From positions 29,522,336-29,586,335 of the forward strand of contig CM048849.1 in assembly GCA_026545225.1 (NCBI GenBank): 64,000 nucleotides of DNA. The letters run 5' to 3'. Within the stretch, counting starts at the first letter, position 1, and each line of letters opens with the position of its first letter. Below the pieces are notes generated by a model. It was given only the letters and a program-made list of their open reading frames with translations, was not told the origin of the DNA and ran no database searches. Below are positions 23,646 to 34,836 of the stretch, piece after piece. This stretch comes from Cornus controversa. Its lineage: Eukaryota; Streptophyta; Magnoliopsida; Cornales; Cornaceae. The translations under genes were made by a program, and so were the position numbers.

Positions 23646-25532
23646 TGATCCATTTTGCCTATTTAAAGGCTTCCCTTTTTCTCTACATGCTCCCACTCGA
23701 AAATTTGGAACTTTGATGCACTCTCTTGACTCTCCTACATCAACCAACATTTCAAAATTTCTACTTGGTGATTACACTAATTGAAGAGTGTCCATGATGA
23801 TCATCATCAACATTAAATCCAACTTGTTCATATCAAATTCTCATTGAAGATCCAACGTTCTCAAGTTTCTTCTTCAAAGGAGGTGTGGTTTATTTTTGCA
23901 AAATTGGGTGGATTTCTTTGAAGGGTTTGAAGTACAAGTTTGGGGGAGGACAGTGCGCATTGATTGTGGACTATTTGGTTGATTTTGATACTCCACTGCC
24001 ACCATTCTCCCTGATTTTTCGGAGGTAACTATCTTTTGTATTTTCTTTTAGTTTTTATTTTTATTTTTTTATTTTACTTTTCTTTTTTTTTTTTAACAAT
24101 TTCAAAAAAAAAATTCTTTTCTATTTTCTATTTATTTTCACCCATATTATTTCACTTGTTCGGTAGGGTATAGTGGTTTGTTTTGACAGGTTGAAACATC
24201 CAAGTTTGGGGGTGTGCTAGCATTGCTTTCATACAACTAGTTTGCTATATTTTCTTGCCACTACTTCTCTAGATTCCTGGTATTCTCGTTCTTACTCTTC
24301 TCTATGCTTTGATTGAGTGTACATTAAGGATAATGTACAGTTGAAGTTTGGGGGTGAGGCGATGCCCTTGATATGCTTTATTTTAATATGGGAGAAATTT
24401 TTATGAAATTCTTCTTGTTTTAGGATTTTATTTATTTATTTTCTTTTCTTAGTTTTTTTAATTTATTTTCTTTTGTTTTGTTTTTTTAGATAGAATTTTT
24501 TTACATTATTCAATGGATTAATACCCTATGTAGGTGCGTAACTTGCAATTCTTGAGTATGTTTTAAATTTTTAGAAACTATGATTTGAATTTAGTGATTT
24601 TAATCATAGTTTGCATTGACATGCCTTGGGGTGATTGGTTTTAGTTTCCTCACATGCACAAACACGCTGGCATAATTTTATGAGGTATAAACTTTGGTTC
24701 TGAGTTATTATGTTACATATGCTTGAGATTAATTAGTATCTCTTGAGAATGAGTACCGATGATATGTTTTACTTGACTTCAATGAAAAGAAGAAGAAAAA
24801 AAAGAGAAAAAAAGAATATGCGATGAATAGCAAATCAATTTGATCCTTTTTATGAGTAACCGGGCCTCTATGCCTCAGGAAGCACGGAGTGTTTGCGTCA
24901 AAAGTGAAAGGGTGAGAAAAGATGAGCATTGGTTGTCTTGATTTGTAGCCTGATTGATTCGAGTAATTAGGTTCTTCAGGGTGTCGTAATGCCTAGTACC
25001 CTAAAACCATCTGGTTTGGGAGTCACTGACTGAAACCTTGCTACATGAAAAAGTAATGTATTCATGTTTGGAAGTATGAGTTCAATAAGGGGAGCTAGTG
25101 AATTGAACGGGTATGTGCCTTAATATATTCGGAGCTGGGTTATGCTACATAATGAGATGACTGCTAGTTCACTTTACTCGAGAGAGCTAGAGTTGGTTAT
25201 TTTGAGACATGCTAATGTGAATTGTGTATGGGGACCATTACTTTCAATTATAGAATTTTAAAGTTTGAAATTATTCTTGAATGCAATTTTGTTACTATAT
25301 ATTGTAATCTTCTTCTTGAGTAATGTTTAAACAGAAGCGGTTACATTTCTGAAACCCTCACGAGACTATAACTCGTCCACTAGGGGAAACCTAGGGGTTT
25401 AAAGGCTTGTTGTATATGCTAAATGCAATCGTTTCTCCCACAAAAGTGGAGTTGGGTAATTTAGTTAGTGTTTAGTAGTTTCTTTTGTTTTAGTTTTGTT
25501 TTATTCTATTACTAAGGGACTAGCAATATGTA
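23646..25532 (+). other. 3' non-coding internal region of element E
   Basis: Long conserved non-coding segment with several AAGTTTGGGGG runs (about 23937, 24203, 24345). It aligns with 1-1517, 2633-4600 (reverse) and 29936-33336. Only AT-rich chance frames occur. Confidence 0.8.
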
Positions 25533-25544
25533 TGTTTGGGGGTG
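25533..25544 (+). other. Polypurine tract of element E
   Basis: TGTTTGGGGGTG lies directly before the LTR start at 25545. Confidence 0.75.
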
Positions 25545-26996
25545 TGATTGGCATTGAATGTTACGTATTCTAACCTCTTAACTTGCATATTTTATTCTCT
25601 TAGTGATAGATTATTTTATGATTTTACTTCATTTTAGTGTTTTCTAAATTTTCAAGGACTTAATGATTATTTCAGTTAAAACCATGATTTTGAGCTTTTA
25701 AAGATGAAATGCAAGAGGGTTAGATGAACCTTACATCAAGTGGATCAATTCAACTCCATATTTCAACTCAAAACAGCCCAAGGAAGAGGCCCAAGAGAAT
25801 TATAATTGTTGAAGGGTATTTCGGGCTGAAATCCAATTCTGTGCATAATACAGTTCTAATCCCATTTTGGAGAACGGCCCGTCACTCTTATTTCCAAGTG
25901 TTAAATTGACTCAATTCCTGATTTGGTTGATCAAAATTCGATTCTGAACACTTTTGTATTTCAAATAAATTTAGTGAATTAGACTTCTACTAAGTCAAAC
26001 TCTTGGCCGAAAGTCAGCAAACAAACCCACCTGATTAGGGCCTACGGGAAACCCTAATTGTTTCCTAATTACGTGGGGACTTTTCATATTCTCTTAGCTA
26101 TTAATAGTGATGAATTGGGGCTGTATTGAGGAGGCTTGGTAGCAACTTTGAAGATCTCTTGGAGTGGAGAATCATTGGAGAATAACGCATAGCAATACTT
26201 CCATGGAGATGATGTCTTCTTCCTCAACCGTTGAAGCTTCTTCTTCTACCATGAGTAGCTAGTTCATCCATTAGGGTTTTGATGTAGCCCTAACTAAACA
26301 TCACTGGTTTGATTGTTCTAATTATTTGGGATTTTTGTATACATGCATAGATTGTGTAATTTAGAGGATTCTTATCATAGAATTGAGCAACAAAAGTCTT
26401 ATAAATTCAGTTTCAATAATTTCTTATCTTGTCTTAGATACTTGATTATTGTTATTAAACTCAATCTCTCTTATTTTCTCTGATTGTGAGAGTGATTATT
26501 ACACAACGGTTTTCACTGAATATATCATTAAAAGCTTTGATGGATTATGCCTAGAAAAGATGGACCATGCTACACCCTAGATTAGAGTAGTTAGGCAGAT
26601 GGCCCATGCCAATCGAAGATAGTCCATGACTTAGCCTTAATCATATGTTATCTTTGTAGTCACCGACACCATTTATACATGATTTGATTCCCCATAGATA
26701 GGTCAATTGGCCATTTATTATGAAGTTAGTGTTGAAATCAATAACCCTAGATTTATCTCATACTTTCTACACTATTTAGTTTTTATTACTTTTGTTCAAT
26801 TGCTTCATTAGTTAATTTAGAATTAAAAATCAAAATTCTTTTCTTTTAAATTTAATTAGAATTAATTTTGTATATCCAACTCAGTCGACCACAGTTCCTG
26901 AGGTTCGACACCCCTTTCGATAGCCCTATTATGCAAGAAATTCGTTCTATTGCGAATTGTGGTAATTTTAATTGAAACACTCATCACACACGATCA
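25545..26996 (+). repeat. Full LTR between elements E and F (1452 bp)
   Basis: It runs TGATTGGCATTGAATG to ...CACACGATCA. It is followed, without a primer site or target duplication, by a second LTR that lacks its first ~145 bp. Confidence 0.88.
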
Positions 26997-28349
26997 TAAA
27001 ACCGTGATTATGGGCTTTTAAAGATGACATGTAAAATGTTAGATGAAGCCTACATCAAAGGGATCCATTCAACTCCATAATTTAACTCAAATCATCCCAA
27101 TGAAAAGGTCGAAGAGAATTACAGCTGCTTAAGGAGATTATGGGCCTGAAGCCCAATTCTGCACTTAATACAGTTTTAATCCCATTTTGGAAAATAGATT
27201 AGAATTCATATTTTCGAGCCTCAAATCAACTTAATTTCCAAATAGATTTAACGAAATTCTATTCTGGACACTTTGTATTTCACAAAAATTTCGTCAATTG
27301 GACTTCTAGTGGGTCAAAAGTTGGGCCGAACTTTAATAGAAAAACTCACCTGTTTAGTACTATGGGAAAACCTAATTAATTCCTAATTGGATTAGGACTT
27401 GATGTATTCTCTTAGGAGTTTAAAAGGAATAATTAGAGACTGTTTTAAGAGAGTTTTTTTGGACAATATTGAAGACATAATTTGCAAAGCTTTGGAGTGA
27501 AGAACTATTGGAGAACGAAGTCTTGTGCGTATTTCAGGAAGATGATGCTTTCTTCCTCAACTGTTGAAACTAATTCTTCTACTATGAGCGGCTAGTTCAT
27601 CCACTAGAGTTTTGATGTAGCCCTAACTAAGCATCAATGGTTTGATTCTTTTAATTACTGGAGACTTTTGTATATATGCATAGATTGTGTAATTTAGAGA
27701 ATTCTTATTATAGAATTGAGCTATAAAAGTCTTATAAATTCAGTTTCAATGATTTCCTATCTTGTCTTAGATATTTACTTGTTGTTATTAAACTCAATTT
27801 CTCTTATTTTTTGTGATTATGAGAGCGATTATTACACAATGGTAATCACTGAATATATAATTAAAAGCTTGATGGAGTATGCCTAGAGAAGATGGACCAT
27901 ACTGCACCCTAGAGTAGAGTAGTTAGGCAGATGGCCCATGACAATCGAAGATTGTCCATGACTTAGCCTTAATCTTATGTTATCTTCTTGACGAATGAAG
28001 GTGAGCTTGTAGCCACCGACACCACTTATGCATGATATAATTCGCTATAGTTAATTCAATTGACCATTGATTGTGGAGTTAGTGGTGAAGTCAAAAACCC
28101 TAGATTCATCTTATATTTGTTACACTCTCTATTTCCTTTTGTTTTATTTTATTTGTTTCTTTAGTTAATTTAAATATAAAAATCAGAATTCTTTTCTTCT
28201 AAATTTAATTAGAATTAATTCCGTATACTAACTCATTCAGACAATAATCCCTGAGGTTCAACACCCTTTTCGATAGCCCTATTCTGCAAGGAATTCATTC
28301 TATTGCGAAGTGTGGTAATTTTAATTGATACACTCATCACACATAATCA
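26997..28349 (+). repeat. 5'-truncated LTR of element F (1353 bp)
   Basis: It starts within the LTR (AAAACCGTGATTATGGGC, matching 33482 onward) and ends ...CACATAATCA at 28349, next to a primer site. About 455 bp (27810-28264) is identical to 34298-34751 of the 3' LTR, while both sides differ at several positions. Confidence 0.85.
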
Positions 28350-28354
28350 ATTTT

Positions 28355-28372
28355 TGGCGCTGTTGCCGGGGA
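28355..28372 (+). other. Primer-binding site, tRNA-Asp type (element F)
   Basis: TGGCGCTGTTGCCGGGGA, one mismatch from the tRNA-Asp complement. Confidence 0.85.
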
Positions 28373-28729
28373 TTATTTATTTGTTTGATTGGATTTTACA
28401 GAATTAGTTCTAATTGGATTGTTAGTTTAAAATTTTTTTTTTATTTTGTTACTAATTTAATTTGTGTGTTTGAATATAGGTACAAGAGCTGCTACACAAG
28501 TGAAAAGACGCTGACATTTCGGGACCACTTGTGAGTTTTTGTATTTTAATTCGTGCACTAATGTTTATAATTTTTTTCTAGTTTATTTTTGCTTAAAAAA
28601 AATTTTTAAAAAAATATGTCGATTGAGTTTGGATATCCTTGGGAGACATGTTTAGATTAATTTGGTTGTGTTGTTAATAATAATTTTGCATATATGGAAA
28701 ATTTGAGTGGAAATTCTATTGCTTTGGTC

Positions 28730-29519
28730 ATGCTCCTACTCCTACTCACTATTCCATACCATATGGGTCATGTGCTTGTTGCTCTAGTCCTTTTTATCAT
28801 GTGATCGATTGTCCTACCGCAGGACAATATTATAATTTTCATCATAAGCAACCAAATGCAAATTTTTCTATCCCGGGGGATGTTCAATTTTCCCATACTT
28901 ATTTCCTGGGATTTGAGGAAATGGTGTTAAGTGTCCTAGAGAAACTTAAGAAACTTGAGTCTAAACTTGAGAAGCTCGACTCCATGGTAGAAACAGTGCA
29001 AGCTACTGCAACAACAGTGTAGTCTACATCTCAATTAGTACATTCTCACTCTCAATCGATTGCCAAACTAGAATCTCAGTTTTAGTAACTAGCCAATGCT
29101 TTAGAATGTACAGATCAATGGGAACTTTCAAGTCCGCCCGTGACCAATATTGAACCCATACAACCAATAGAGATAGATCAAGGCACCTTTGTGGAACCAG
29201 TACTTAACCTAGACTCAGACACTTTGTTTGAAGAACTTAAGTGTGATTACTTAAGTCCTAATGAGAGTCCACCTCTTATATTGCTTTTGAATCAAATAAA
29301 AATCAAGTCAATGTGAATGAGACATTTAATCAAGAGCAAGTTAATGGGTCATGTTTTTCTGAATCTTTCAAATTTTATTCGATTATTTTGTGTGATTTGA
29401 GGCCTCATGAGAACATTCATATGTCACGCCTAAAAATTGTTTGGAGTTCGGCACAGGAAAGTGAGGATCATATAAGAGGGACGATGTTAAATCTCCTTAA
29501 AAGATATGGCATTGGGTGA
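28730..29519 (+). pseudogene. Gag C-terminus joined to pol-remnant tail (element F)
   Basis: Gag N-terminal and capsid regions are missing here. The remnant starts near a knuckle-like CACCSSPFYHVIDC, in which the expected histidine position of CX2CX4HX4C is tyrosine with histidine one place later. It then has a coiled coil (VLEKLKKLESKLEKLD, about 28924-28985) and the HSHSQSIAKLES block. After an unassigned acidic stretch it ends with EDHIRGTMLNLLKRYGIG and a stop at 29519, the same tail as in B and E. In-frame stops are present. Confidence 0.7.
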
Positions 29520-29819
29520 ACTGTGAATTGAAGTCAGTGATTGTCCCCCACGGACGTTAAATTATAGGATTTGTATGTATTTTTATCCTTTAATTTCTTT
29601 GATTTTCTTGTATTTCAATTTTTAGTTTATGTTTTCTTACTTTTTCTTTCAATTTTAGTTGCGTTTTAATGAATTTTCTTTGAGTTTTTGATATATAAGT
29701 TGCTTCCGAGGGATGCTGAGAGATGTATCGGGGTATTTGGACTCAAAATGGGTGAAAAAGTGAGGTCTCGATCGACCTTGGACAATCACTAGGCCAAAAT
29801 ACGCTTCCCAGTCGACCCT

Positions 29820-29935
29820 TGGCGATAGAGACTCAACAAGCTCCAGCAGGGGGGATCGATCACCCCTTTGAAGGGGGATCAATCGCCCCCATCTTTTCTC
29901 TTAATAGGGATGAAACCAGCTGGGCGATTGATCAC
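29820..29935 (+). repeat. GATCGATC palindrome island in element F
   Basis: Contains GGGGGGATCGATCACCCC, GGGGGATCAATCGCCCC and GGGCGATTGATCACCC. It is homologous in place to 4631-4800 and 23440-23645. Confidence 0.78.
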
Positions 29936-31464
29936 CCATGACAAAAAGGGGGCTGCTCATTTTTTTTATTGCCTATACAAACTCTCTTCAAGCCTACTTG
30001 CTCCCACCCAAAATTTCAAGCTTTGGTGCCTCTTGTGGACTCTCCTACATCAATATACACTCTAAAATCTTTCACTTTTATTGCTATAATACTACTTGAT
30101 CATCATCATCCATTCCAATATGTTCTTCTCCATTATCATTAAAGTTTCAAATTTTTCATATTTCCTTATTCACAAGAGGTGTGAATTAATTATGGAAGTT
30201 GGGTGATTTCTTTGGGGGGCTTTGTGCTACAAGTTTGGGGGAGGACATTGTGTATTGATTGTGGACTATTTGGTTGATTTTGATGCTCCAGCACCACATT
30301 CTCCTTAATTTTTCGGAGGTAACTATCTTTTTTATTTTTAGTTTTATTTTTATTTTTCTTTTCTTTATTTTATTTTTTGTATTGTTTTTTTACTTAGTTT
30401 AAAAAAAAAAATTTCCTTTTCTATTTTCATGTTTATTTTCACCCATATTCTTTCACTTGGTCGGTGGGGTATAGTGGCTTGTTTTGACAGGTTGTTGCAT
30501 CCAAGTTTGGGGGTGCTTGCATTGCCTTCATGCTATTGGTTTGCTATATTTTCTTCCCACTACTCCATGATCATGGTAACATCATTCTTACTCCTCTATA
30601 CTCTTATTAGTTGTACATTGAGGACAATGTACAGTTTAAGTTGGGGTGAGGCGATGGCCTATTTATGTGCTTTATTGCAACATGGGGGGAATTTTTTGTG
30701 AAATTCTTCTTGTTTTAGGACTTTTTGTTATTTTATTTTTCTAAGTTTTTTTTATTATTTTCTTTTGTTTTGTTTTTAGATAGAATGTTTTGACATTATT
30801 CACGGGATTAATACCTTATGTACATGCTTAACTTGCAATTTTTGAGTATGTTTTAAATTTTTGGAAACTATGGTTTGAATTTAGTGATTTAGTCATGGTT
30901 TGCATTGACATGCCTTGGGGTGATTAGTTTTAGTTTCCTCACATGCACATGCACGCTAGCATACTTTTATGGGGTATAAACTTTGGCTCTGAGTTATTGT
31001 GTTACATATGCTTGATATTAATTAGTATCTCTTGGGAATGAGTGCTGATGATGTGTTTTACTTGACTTCAAATAAAGAAAAGAAGAAAAAAAAAAAAGGA
31101 AAGCATGTAATGAATAGCAAATTAATTTGATCTTTTTCATGACTAACAGAGCCTCTATGCCTCAGGAAGCACGGAGTATTCATGTCAAAAGTGAAAGGGT
31201 GAGAAAAGATAAGCATTGGTTATCTTCATTTGTAACTTGACTGATTCGAGTAATTAGGTTATTCGGAGTGTCTTAATGCCTATTTCCCTAAAGCCATCTG
31301 GTTTGGGAGTCAATGACTGAAAGCTTACTACATGGATTTTTTAAAAAGCTTAATAGATCAAGACATTGCATAATCAATAAGGTAATGAAAAAAAAGTAAA
31401 TGAAAGAAAAAAAAATGAAAAAGTCAAGTATTCATGTTTGGAAGTATGATTTCAATAAGGGGAG
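29936..31464 (+). other. 3' non-coding internal region of element F, left part
   Basis: It aligns with 23646-25080 and has PPT-like runs near 30230, 30502 and 30640. It is cut at 31464 by a solo LTR and resumes at 32884. Confidence 0.8.
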
Positions 31465-32883
31465 TGATAAGTGTTCAATTCTATGCATTTGAACCCTCTT
31501 TATTGCATATGTTAATTCCGTTTTTATGATTACCGAGATATGTTTACGGTATTTTTGTGTTTTTGATGTATTGCAGGTCTTGTAGTGAAAGGAGCAAAGT
31601 TTGAGGCTATTTGCAGCTGAAGACCATCAATCAGAAATGCAGCCAAAGGCATCCCGATCAATTGAGATGTTGATCTCAATCAATCGAGATCTCGATTGAT
31701 CGAGATCTCATTTCGATTGATCGAAATCTAGATCAATCGGGATCCAATCTCGATTGATCGAGATTCTGCAGAAGCCACTTGCCCACTTGCTCACCTGCTT
31801 TCCCACTTGCAACAAGATCCCCCTTTTTGCACGACTTAGGGGGATTGTCTGACTTGAACAAGACCTTTGGGGACTTTCTTGATACAAGGGATATATATAG
31901 TGATATATATATATATATGGTGGGCCCCAAGGTTGGAAAAGGAAGTCTAAAAGCACAAAATAGCCACATATCTCATATATCTCTCAACACACATCAGACC
32001 AATATAGGGAGAGACTTTCGGGAGAGAGGAGAAGGAGCTGAACCTGACCAAGAAGCTTCATCTTCTCCATCAATGGGAGAGTGCAAGGCAACCATGAGCA
32101 ACTAACTCTTCTACTAGGGTGTTGGTTTCAACCCCTAGCCATGTAAACTTGTTCCTTCTTGTAGCACTTGGGATTTGTAATTAAATGTTGATTATTTAGC
32201 CTAGTGACCATGTACACTAATACATTTCTTCTATATATTCATGTGATTTTAATTTTATTCTTGTCTTAGAGTCTAATCTTCATGTGAATGCACAACATTT
32301 GCATATTCCACAAGAAGTGCAAATGATGTCTAGATAATGGTGCTTAAATGAATGTGTTGTATTTGTTTGTATAAACCATCCCAAGATAAGGTAGCTTGGA
32401 TGCATGTAGGATCACTTAGAGAGTAGGGTAATTAGATATTTAGTTAGGTTGAAGAGCTATACTTATTGAAGATGGATTATGATAGGTGCACAAACACATT
32501 GATCTTTTGATATGTCATTGAGGTCACAAGCCTAATGACATTGTTAGGCATTTAATTAATGAATCCCATGCTTGCTACGCTTATGAACATGTGAATGGCT
32601 AGTGGTGGAAACCAACCCTAGTTCTCTCTCCCAACTTTACTCTTTAAATTTATTGTCATTTCATTCATGCAATAGTTTATAAACAAAAATTCAAAAACCT
32701 GTTTTTAGGATTAAAGTGGAATTAATCTTCCTTTAAGACAATTACGACTAGTCCTCGTGGGATCGATACCCTTTATATAGAACCTTATCTACAAAGATTC
32801 GTGCTCTTGCGAGTGGTTAAATTATATTTTGATAAAAAAGGGCAAAATTATGCTTACAATATAATTCGAGTTTAGCCACATCA
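31465..32883 (+). mobile_element. Athila-like solo LTR (1419 bp)
   Basis: It runs from TGATAAGTGTTCAATT to ...GCCACATCA and is flanked by the perfect duplication GGGAG (31460-31464 and 32884-32888). The layout parallels the B-type LTR: U3 with a palindrome island, a TATATATAG-type box near 31888-31916, and a tail with CTCGTGGGATCGATACCC that parallels GAGGTTCGACACCCC. Sequence identity to the B family is low. The ORF at 31779-32105 overlaps the presumed promoter and is probably fortuitous. Confidence 0.85.
31650..31770 (+). repeat. TCGATTGATCGA palindrome island in the solo LTR
   Basis: About six copies of words like TCTCGATTGATCGAGAT and TTTCGATTGATCGAAA, in both phases, 190-300 bp from the LTR start and upstream of the TATA-like box. 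Confidence 0.8.
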
Positions 32884-33349
32884 GGGAGCTAGTGAGCTGA
32901 AGGGGTATGTGACTTAATATATTTGGAGCTAGGATATGCTACATGAGATGATTGATGGTTCACTTTTCACGAGGGAGCTAGAGTTGGTTACTTTGAGACA
33001 TGCTGATGTGAATTATGTGTTGGGACCATTGCTTTGAATTATGGAATTTATAAGTTTAAAATTATTCTTGAATGCAAGTTTGTAACTATATATTGTAATC
33101 TTCTTCTTGAATTAATGTTTAAACGGAATTTTGAATGTTTGTGGGTATCATTTCTACAAACCCTCACAAGACTATAACTCGTCCACTTGGGAAAACCTAG
33201 GAGTTTAAAAGCTTGTTGCATATGCTAAATGCAATCGTTTCTCCCACGAAAGTGGAGTTGGGTAGTTTAGTTAGTGTTAGTTAGTTTCCTTTGGTTAGTT
33301 TTGTTTTATTCTATTACTAAGGGACTAGCAATATGTAAGTTTGGGGGTG
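32884..33349 (+). other. 3' internal end and polypurine tract of element F
   Basis: It resumes the element after the solo LTR. The polypurine tract AAGTTTGGGGGTG is at 33337-33349, directly before the 3' LTR. Confidence 0.8.
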
Positions 33350-34836
33350 TGATCGGCGTTGAATGTTACGCATTCTAGCCTCTTAACTTACGTATTTTAT
33401 TCTCTTAGTGATAGATTATTTTGTAATTTAATTTTGTTTTAGTGTTTTTTGTATTTGCAGAACCTTAATGATTATTTCAGTTAAAACCATGATTTTGGGC
33501 TTTTAAAAATGACATGCAAAAGAGTTAGATGAAGCCTACATCAAATGGATCCATTCAACTCCATAATTTAACTCAAATCATCCCAAAGAAGAGGTCAAAG
33601 AGAATTACAGCTGCTTAAGGAGATTACGGGCCTGAAGCCTAATTCTGTGCTTAATACAGTTTTAATTCCGTTTTGAAAAACAGACCAGAAGTCATAGTTT
33701 TGAGCCTCAAATCGACTTAATTTCTTATTATATTGAATGAAATTTGATTCTGGACACTTTTGTATTTCACAAAAATTTCATGAATTGGACTTCTAGTGGG
33801 TCAAAAGTTGGGCCAAACGTCAGCAGAAAAACACACCTGTTTAGTGCTACGAGAAAACCTAATTAATTCCTAATTGGATTAGGACTTAATGCATTCTCTT
33901 GGGAGTTTAAAAGGAAAAATTAAAGACTGTTTTGAGAGAGCTTTTTTGGACAGTATTGAATACATAATTTGCAGAACTTTGGAGTGAAGAACCATTGGAG
34001 AATGAAGTCTTGCGCTTATTTCATGAAGATGATGCCTTCTTCCTCAACCGTTGAAGCTTCTTCTTCTACCATAAGTGGCTAGTTCATCCACTAGGGTTTT
34101 GATGTAGCCCTAACTAAGCATCAATGGTTTGATTATTTTAATAATTGGAGATTTTTGTATACATGCATAGATTGCGTAATTTAGAGGATTCTTATTATAG
34201 AATTGAACTATAAATTTCTTATAAATTCAGTTTCAATGATTTCATTTCTTATCTTAGATATTTACTTGTTGTTATTGAACTCAATCTCTATTATTTTCTG
34301 TGATTATGAGAGCGATTATTACACAATGGTAATCACTGAATATATAATTAAAAGCTTGATGGAGTATGCCTAGAGAAGATGGACCATACTGCACCCTAGA
34401 GTAGAGTAGTTAGGCAGATGGCCCATGACAATCGAAGATTGTCCATGACTTAGCCTTAATCTTATGTTATCTTCTTGACGAATGAAGGTGAGCTTGTAGC
34501 CACCGACACCACTTATGCATGATATAATTCGCTATAGTTAATTCAATTGACCATTGATTGTGGAGTTAGTGGTGAAGTCAAAAACCCTAGATTCATCTTA
34601 TATTTGTTACACTCTCTATTTCCTTTTGTTTTATTTTATTTGTTTCTTTAGTTAATTTAAATATAAAAATCAGAATTCTTTTCTTCTAAATTTAATTAGA
34701 ATTAATTCCGTATACTAACTCATTCAGACAATAATCCCTGAGGTTCAACACATTTTTCGATAGTCCTATTCTGCAAGGAATTCGTTCTATTGCGTAGTGT
34801 AGTAATTTTAATTGATACACTCATCACACACAATCA
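33350..34836 (+). repeat. 3' LTR of the Athila-like complex (1487 bp)
   Basis: It runs TGATCGGCGTTGAATG to ...CACACAATCA and is followed by the target duplication ATTGA at 34837. Confidence 0.88.

Larger units (their letters stand above)
16754..34836 (+). mobile_element. 18-kb Athila-like tandem complex (elements E and F)
   Basis: Outer LTR termini (TGATCGG at 16754, ...CAATCA at 34836) are flanked by the perfect 5-bp duplication ATTGA. The order is 5' LTR (split) - internal E - LTR - LTR lacking its first ~145 bp - internal F - 3' LTR. This matches an insertion that became a partial tandem array by recombination between related copies. Two later insertions lie inside (17086-20067 and 31465-32883). 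Both internal regions lack RT, RNase H and integrase. Confidence 0.85.

Noticed and set aside
31779-32105. 108-residue ORF in the solo LTR
   Set aside because: It overlaps the TATA-like box and presumed transcription start of the LTR and resembles no known protein.
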